A stretch of DNA of 64,000 nucleotides from Streptomyces sp. JH34. Its GTDB lineage: Bacteria > Actinomycetota > Actinomycetes > Streptomycetales > Streptomycetaceae. The DNA is taken from NCBI RefSeq assembly GCF_029428875.1, contig NZ_JAJSOO010000001.1:5270001-5334000 (forward strand), read 5' to 3'. Shown in pieces: positions 60,992 to 64,000 of the stretch (position 1 is its first letter; the number at the start of each line of letters is the position of its first letter). The notes beneath the pieces are model-generated. The model was given only the letters and a program-made list of their open reading frames with translations. It had not been told where the DNA came from and made no database searches. The translations under genes were made by a program, and so were the position numbers.

Positions 60992-61028
60992 CGTCACGCC
61001 CGGCCGGTCCTTCCGGCCGGGCGTGACG
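60992..61028. terminator. Bidirectional hairpin between P450 and terpene synthase genes
   Basis: CGTCACGCCCGGCCGG (60992-61007) and its perfect 16-nt complement (61013-61028) around TCCTT, between the two facing stops. Confidence 0.8.
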
Positions 61029-61033
61029 TCCTG

Positions 61034-62065
61034 TCAGACGGTGAGCAGATCGTCCAGCGATCCCCTGCCCGCCAGCTCGGCCGTGGCGGCCGGGCCCTCC
61101 TTCGCTGCGGCGTACCGGCCCGAGGTCAGCGCCCACTCGTAGTTGCCGCTGATCCAGTGCTGGATGGCTTCCACGCCCATCCGCACCTGGTCCCGCTGCT
61201 CGGGGCCGAGACCGAGCTCCTCACACATCACCGGGACGCGCGCCTCGAGTTCGAGGTACTCCTCCAGGCACCGGACGGTCATGCGGTACGCCTCGTCGGC
61301 GGCCTGCTCCCACGTACCGCCGCGCTCCCGGTGCAGCACGGCGATGAGGTTGTGGCCGTCACCGCGGCGCCTCTCCCGCTCGAAGGAGTGGATGTCGTTC
61401 ATGAAACCGATGGTGTCCGCGGCGAGGTCCCGCATCCTGACCATCAGGTCGTGCGCCTGCACCTGGGCCGGCACCTCGAAGCCGCGGCTGCGTTCACCCG
61501 CGTCGATGCTGTGGTGGATGCCCACGGTACGGCGGCGGAAGTCCGCGTACTCCTCGATGCCGAGGGTTCCGGCCCGGCCCTCGGCCGCCAGGTCGACCTC
61601 CTCGGTGTGCGCCACGAGGAAGCGCCCCCAGGAGGCGGCGAAACGGGTCCTCCACGTCAGGGACATGCCATCCGAGAGCTGGGCCCACACCTCGGCCCAG
61701 GCCACGGTGATCGGGCAGACCACGCGGGGGGCCGTCCCCGCGGGCCGGAGCGGCGTGGCTATCAGCTCCCGCGCGACCGCCGCTATGCGGTCCGCGCGGT
61801 CGGGGCTCCCGGAGTCGAACTGGTCGTCGAACAGGAAGGCCAGGGAGAACCAGTTCATCAGGACGACCATGTCCTCGGCCGAGGCGTGCGGGTAGGTCCG
61901 TGCCGCCGCCTGGGGGAGGTCCCAGGACCGGTACTCCTCGAACCCGGCCTGGCTGCGCACCAGGCCCGTCTCCCACACCCAGCGCAGGTGGCGCTCCCGG
62001 GCGTGGGCGAGGTGCTCGCTGACCGGGGCCTCGAAGGGGAGGTCGAACGTGACGTCCTGCGGCAT
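61034..62065 (-). CDS. Class I terpene synthase (probable sesquiterpene cyclase)
   Basis: 343 residues, the usual single-domain bacterial length. The aspartate-rich motif DDQFD lies at residues 80-84 and the NSE motif NDIHSFERE at 223-231, both intact. HRWVWETGL-like and FDSGSPDRAD contexts, plus RRT before the NSE block and the C-terminal SGRYAA, also fit. It ionises a prenyl diphosphate, most likely farnesyl diphosphate, using Mg. The product cannot be read from motifs. ATG 62065 has GAGAGGA 6 nt upstream; a longer in-frame start (62179) lacks support. It converges on the conservon P450. Confidence 0.9.
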   Translation of the reverse strand: MPQDVTFDLPFEAPVSEHLAHARERHLRWVWETGLVRSQAGFEEYRSWDLPQAAARTYPHASAEDMVVLMNWFSLAFLFDDQFDSGSPDRADRIAAVARELIATPLRPAGTAPRVVCPITVAWAEVWAQLSDGMSLTWRTRFAASWGRFLVAHTEEVDLAAEGRAGTLGIEEYADFRRRTVGIHHSIDAGERSRGFEVPAQVQAHDLMVRMRDLAADTIGFMNDIHSFERERRRGDGHNLIAVLHRERGGTWEQAADEAYRMTVRCLEEYLELEARVPVMCEELGLGPEQRDQVRMGVEAIQHWISGNYEWALTSGRYAAAKEGPAATAELAGRGSLDDLLTV

Positions 62066-62400
62066 TGGCGTCCTCTCTTGAGACGATTCGCAGGCCCCCG
62101 CCCCTGCGACAGGGCGATCGAAGTTGACGCCCATTGACTCGAAGTGCACGTTTTGGGCAGCAATTTGACGACCCGTCATCTGCGCTCCGAGACTGCCCAG
62201 ACCCTAAACGATCTATGCCACAAGATCGACTCGGAGAGTCCTTTCCGGAATGAGCGCTTCACCGTGCTCCGGACTTCTCCGCCCGAACCGGTCGCGGCGG
62301 AGTGCGTGGAGGTCGGCAAGCGGTCACGCGACATCCGTCGACGCGACCGCGGACGCCCCCTGGTATACCTGTGCGTTCACCGACGAGGGGGAGTGGCGGG
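62066..62400. other. Divergent intergenic region, terpene synthase / acetyltransferase
   Basis: 335 nt with no credible gene. It should carry both promoters. TGGTATACCT (62361-62370) is an extended -10-like element about 31 nt before the acetyltransferase start. The part near 62115-62230 is A/T-rich by local standards. Confidence 0.45.
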
Positions 62401-62868
62401 ATGGCTCAGGACGGGTCCGTGCACCTGAGGGACGCGACCGCCGGGGACGCGGCGGAGATCACCCGGGTCTTCCTCGCCTCGCGGGCCGCCGCGCTGCCCG
62501 GTCTGCGGCGTGTGCACAGCGACGAGGACACGCTCGCCTGGATCACCCACGTCGTGCTGCCCGGCAGCAGGGTGTGGGTGGCCGAGGGGGAGGCGGGGGA
62601 ACTGCTGGGCTTCGCCTCGCTGGACGGGGGCGAACTCGACCAGCTCTACCTGCGCCCCGACGCGTTGCGGCAGGGCGTCGGCACGCGGCTGCTGGAGCGG
62701 GTGAAGGAGGCGTCGGCGGGGGAGCTGAGCCTGTACACCTTCCGGCGCAACTACGCCGCACGCGCCTTCTACGAGCGGCACGGCTTCGTCGCCGTGGCGT
62801 ACGACGACGGCAGCCGCAACGAGGAGGGGGAGCCGGACGTGCTGTACCGGTGGACGGCGGTCCGCTGA
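62401..62868 (+). CDS. GNAT family N-acetyltransferase
   Basis: 155 residues: VHLRDATAGDAAEITRVFLA, VWVAEGEAGELLGFASLDGG, LDQLYLRPDALRQGVGTRLL (acetyl-CoA loop RQGVGT) and FRRNYAARAFYERHGFVAVA. Compact GNAT fold with unknown acceptor. ATG with GGGGGAG about 8 nt upstream. Confidence 0.88.
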   Translation: MAQDGSVHLRDATAGDAAEITRVFLASRAAALPGLRRVHSDEDTLAWITHVVLPGSRVWVAEGEAGELLGFASLDGGELDQLYLRPDALRQGVGTRLLERVKEASAGELSLYTFRRNYAARAFYERHGFVAVAYDDGSRNEEGEPDVLYRWTAVR

Positions 62869-62886
62869 CCGGGAGTCCCCGGGCCG

Positions 62887-63789
62887 TCAGATGACCGGCG
62901 GGCGGCCCAGACGCGTCATGCGCCACACCGTGCCCCAGCGCATCGGCCGGCGTTCGCCGCACTCGGTACGCGTTCCCTCCGCGAAGCCGGCCGCCCAGGC
63001 ACGGAGCCCGGACACCGAGCGGGTGCGGGCGACGGTGAGCAGGATCCAGGTGCCGAGGTAGGCGGGGACCAGGAGGACGGGCAGGTTGCGGCGGGCCAGC
63101 CAGACCCGGTTGCGGGCCGTCATGCGGTAGTAGACGGCGTGCCGGGCCGGGGAGGTCCTGGGGTGCTGGAGCAGCAGCCCGGGCTCGTAGAGGATCTTCC
63201 AGCCCGCGTCGAGCGCACGCCAGGACAGGTCCGTCTCCTCGTGCGTGAAGAAGAACTCGGCGGGCCAGGGGCCGGTTTCGGCGAGCATCTTCATCGAGAG
63301 CGCGTGACCGCCGCCGAGGAACGCGGTGACCGGTCCGCCGCGCATCGGGTCCTTGGCGCGGAGACGCGGGACGTGCCGGCGCTGGGTCTCGCCGTGTTCG
63401 TCCGCGATGCGGAAACCGACGATGCCGAGCCCGGGGTCGGCGGCGTACAGCTCCCGGACCGTGCGGAACACGTCCTTGTCCACCAGGAGTCCGTCGTCGT
63501 CCAGCTCGATCACCACGTCCACGTCGCCGAAGCCGGCGAGCGCGTCGAGGGCCTCGTTACGGCCGCCGGGGCAGCCGAGGTTCTCGTCGAGTTCGAGCAT
63601 GGTCACGCCGCCGACGAGATCCGTGAGGCCCGGGAAGGAGCCGTAGTCGGGGAGGGGGGAGCCGTTTCCCACGACGACCACGCGGGAGGGCCGCACGTCC
63701 TGCATGGCCACCGACGCCAGCAGCGCCTCGACCTGCTCAGGACGGTCTCCCATGGTCACGACGGACACACCGATGCGTGGTTCGGACAA
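62887..63789 (-). CDS. Glycosyltransferase family 2
   Basis: 300 residues with VSVVTMGDRPEQVEALLASV, NENLGCPGGRNEAL-type region (LELDENLGCPGGRNEALDAL), the metal-binding VVIELDDDGLLVDKDV, GGGHALSMKM and HEETDLSWRALDAGWKILYE, then an amphipathic/hydrophobic C-terminal part (LVPAYLGTWILLTVARTRS). It is a GT-A inverting transferase of the rhamnosyltransferase-like kind. The apparent start is TTG 63789, with AGGAG only 2 nt away; the next candidate GTG lies inside the first strand. Confidence 0.87.
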   Translation of the reverse strand: MSEPRIGVSVVTMGDRPEQVEALLASVAMQDVRPSRVVVVGNGSPLPDYGSFPGLTDLVGGVTMLELDENLGCPGGRNEALDALAGFGDVDVVIELDDDGLLVDKDVFRTVRELYAADPGLGIVGFRIADEHGETQRRHVPRLRAKDPMRGGPVTAFLGGGHALSMKMLAETGPWPAEFFFTHEETDLSWRALDAGWKILYEPGLLLQHPRTSPARHAVYYRMTARNRVWLARRNLPVLLVPAYLGTWILLTVARTRSVSGLRAWAAGFAEGTRTECGERRPMRWGTVWRMTRLGRPPVI

Positions 63790-63863
63790 GGCTCGGCTCC
63801 TGGGTTCCCGGTGGCTGCACGACCGCGGTTCCCCGCGGTGCCCGTGATCGTAACGCCTCGTGT

Positions 63864-64000
63864 TCAGCCGTCGGCGGGCGCCCGGTCACCGGGATGCCGG
63901 TCCTCGTTCAGCCGGGCGTAGATCAGCATGTCCCGGCGTCGCCCCCCGATCTCCTGCCAGCCGCGCAGCAGGCCCTCGCACCGGTAGCCGGCGCTCTCGG
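63864..64000 (-). CDS. Acetyltransferase C-terminus (5' end outside window)
   Basis: 45 codons read ESAGYRCEGLLRGWQEIGGR, then RRDMLIYARLNED, and a polar tail to TGA. The AGYRxEGxLRxWxxxxGRxRDMxxYxxL pattern is the last strand-helix unit of RimJ/RimL-like GNAT acetyltransferases. The rest of the gene is beyond the right edge. Confidence 0.75.
   Translation of the reverse strand, partial: ESAGYRCEGLLRGWQEIGGRRRDMLIYARLNEDRHPGDRAPADG

Noticed and set aside
56544..62143. Shared TTGACTCGAA at 56544-56553 and 62134-62143, upstream of cvnA and of the terpene synthase
   Set aside because: A 10-nt match between two regions of this size is not rare by chance, and the copies have opposite orientation relative to their genes.

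Overview
The window is high-GC, gene-dense actinobacterial chromosome and almost certainly Streptomyces. Supporting signs are very high third-position G+C, frequent GTG starts, 4-nt ATGA/GTGA stop-start overlaps, only one in-frame TTA leucine codon among the genes I checked, GC-rich hairpin terminators that mostly lack a T-tract, a conservon (four-gene G-protein-like signalling module), a class I terpene synthase and a bacterial serpin. I saw no tRNA or rRNA genes, insertion sequences, prophage genes or CRISPR arrays. The segment looks like ordinary core-to-flanking chromosome, not an acquired island.

Layout. 1-15 kb: the end of a DUF1214 gene, then DUF2277, DedA, DoxX, a PhoD-type phosphatase, a secreted HNH nuclease, a FetB-like permease, a HAD phosphatase, a zinc-ribbon/peptidoglycan-binding membrane protein, a drug exporter fused to a winged helix, an acetyltransferase, a serpin and a GT87-PAP2 membrane fusion. 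13.7-19.3 kb: a shikimate/quinate catabolic cluster with an MHS-family transporter, a TetR regulator, type II dehydroquinase, shikimate/quinate dehydrogenase and a QsuB-like 3-dehydroshikimate dehydratase. Two matching 24-bp palindromes lie in front of the transporter and between the divergent regulator and enzyme genes. 19.3-25.1 kb: a five-gene, fully stop-start-coupled operon behind a cobalamin riboswitch. It encodes two exported, membrane-anchored proteins and a complete ECF-type importer, whose T-component gene carries a 1-nt frameshift in a 7-base homopolymer. 25-30 kb: a lipoprotein, then a poly(3-hydroxybutyrate) group of depolymerase, 3-hydroxybutyrate dehydrogenase and GAF/PucR regulator.

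30.3-34.3 kb: a TetR regulator of KstR type, a KstR-like operator and a coupled glycosyltransferase / methyltransferase / alpha-toroid protein cluster of unknown product. 34.4-44.7 kb: small membrane proteins, a lipoprotein amidase, a methyltransferase, two 14-helix MFS exporters, and an operon of ABC exporter plus two-component system. 44.9-48.3 kb: an unlisted 58-codon gene, a large Ala/Pro-rich protein, and an iron-box-controlled siderophore-binding lipoprotein. 48.4-55.8 kb: Nif3, a zinc-ribbon protein that apparently starts at CTG, RNase H/phosphatase, TauE, KDPG aldolase with a palindromic operator, YaaA, an RNB ribonuclease and a TetR regulator. 55.8-56.2 kb: the RNase P RNA gene. 56.6-62.1 kb: a conservon (cvnA-D) with a CYP157-like P450 that lacks the ExxR arginine, converging on a class I terpene synthase. 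The right end holds an acetyltransferase, a family 2 glycosyltransferase and the tail of another acetyltransferase.

The most promising under-described systems are the riboswitch-controlled ECF operon, which looks like a two-piece (split) transcobalamin feeding its own importer, and the KstR-associated glycosyltransferase/methyltransferase/toroid cluster. All family assignments come from reading the sequence; no database search was run.
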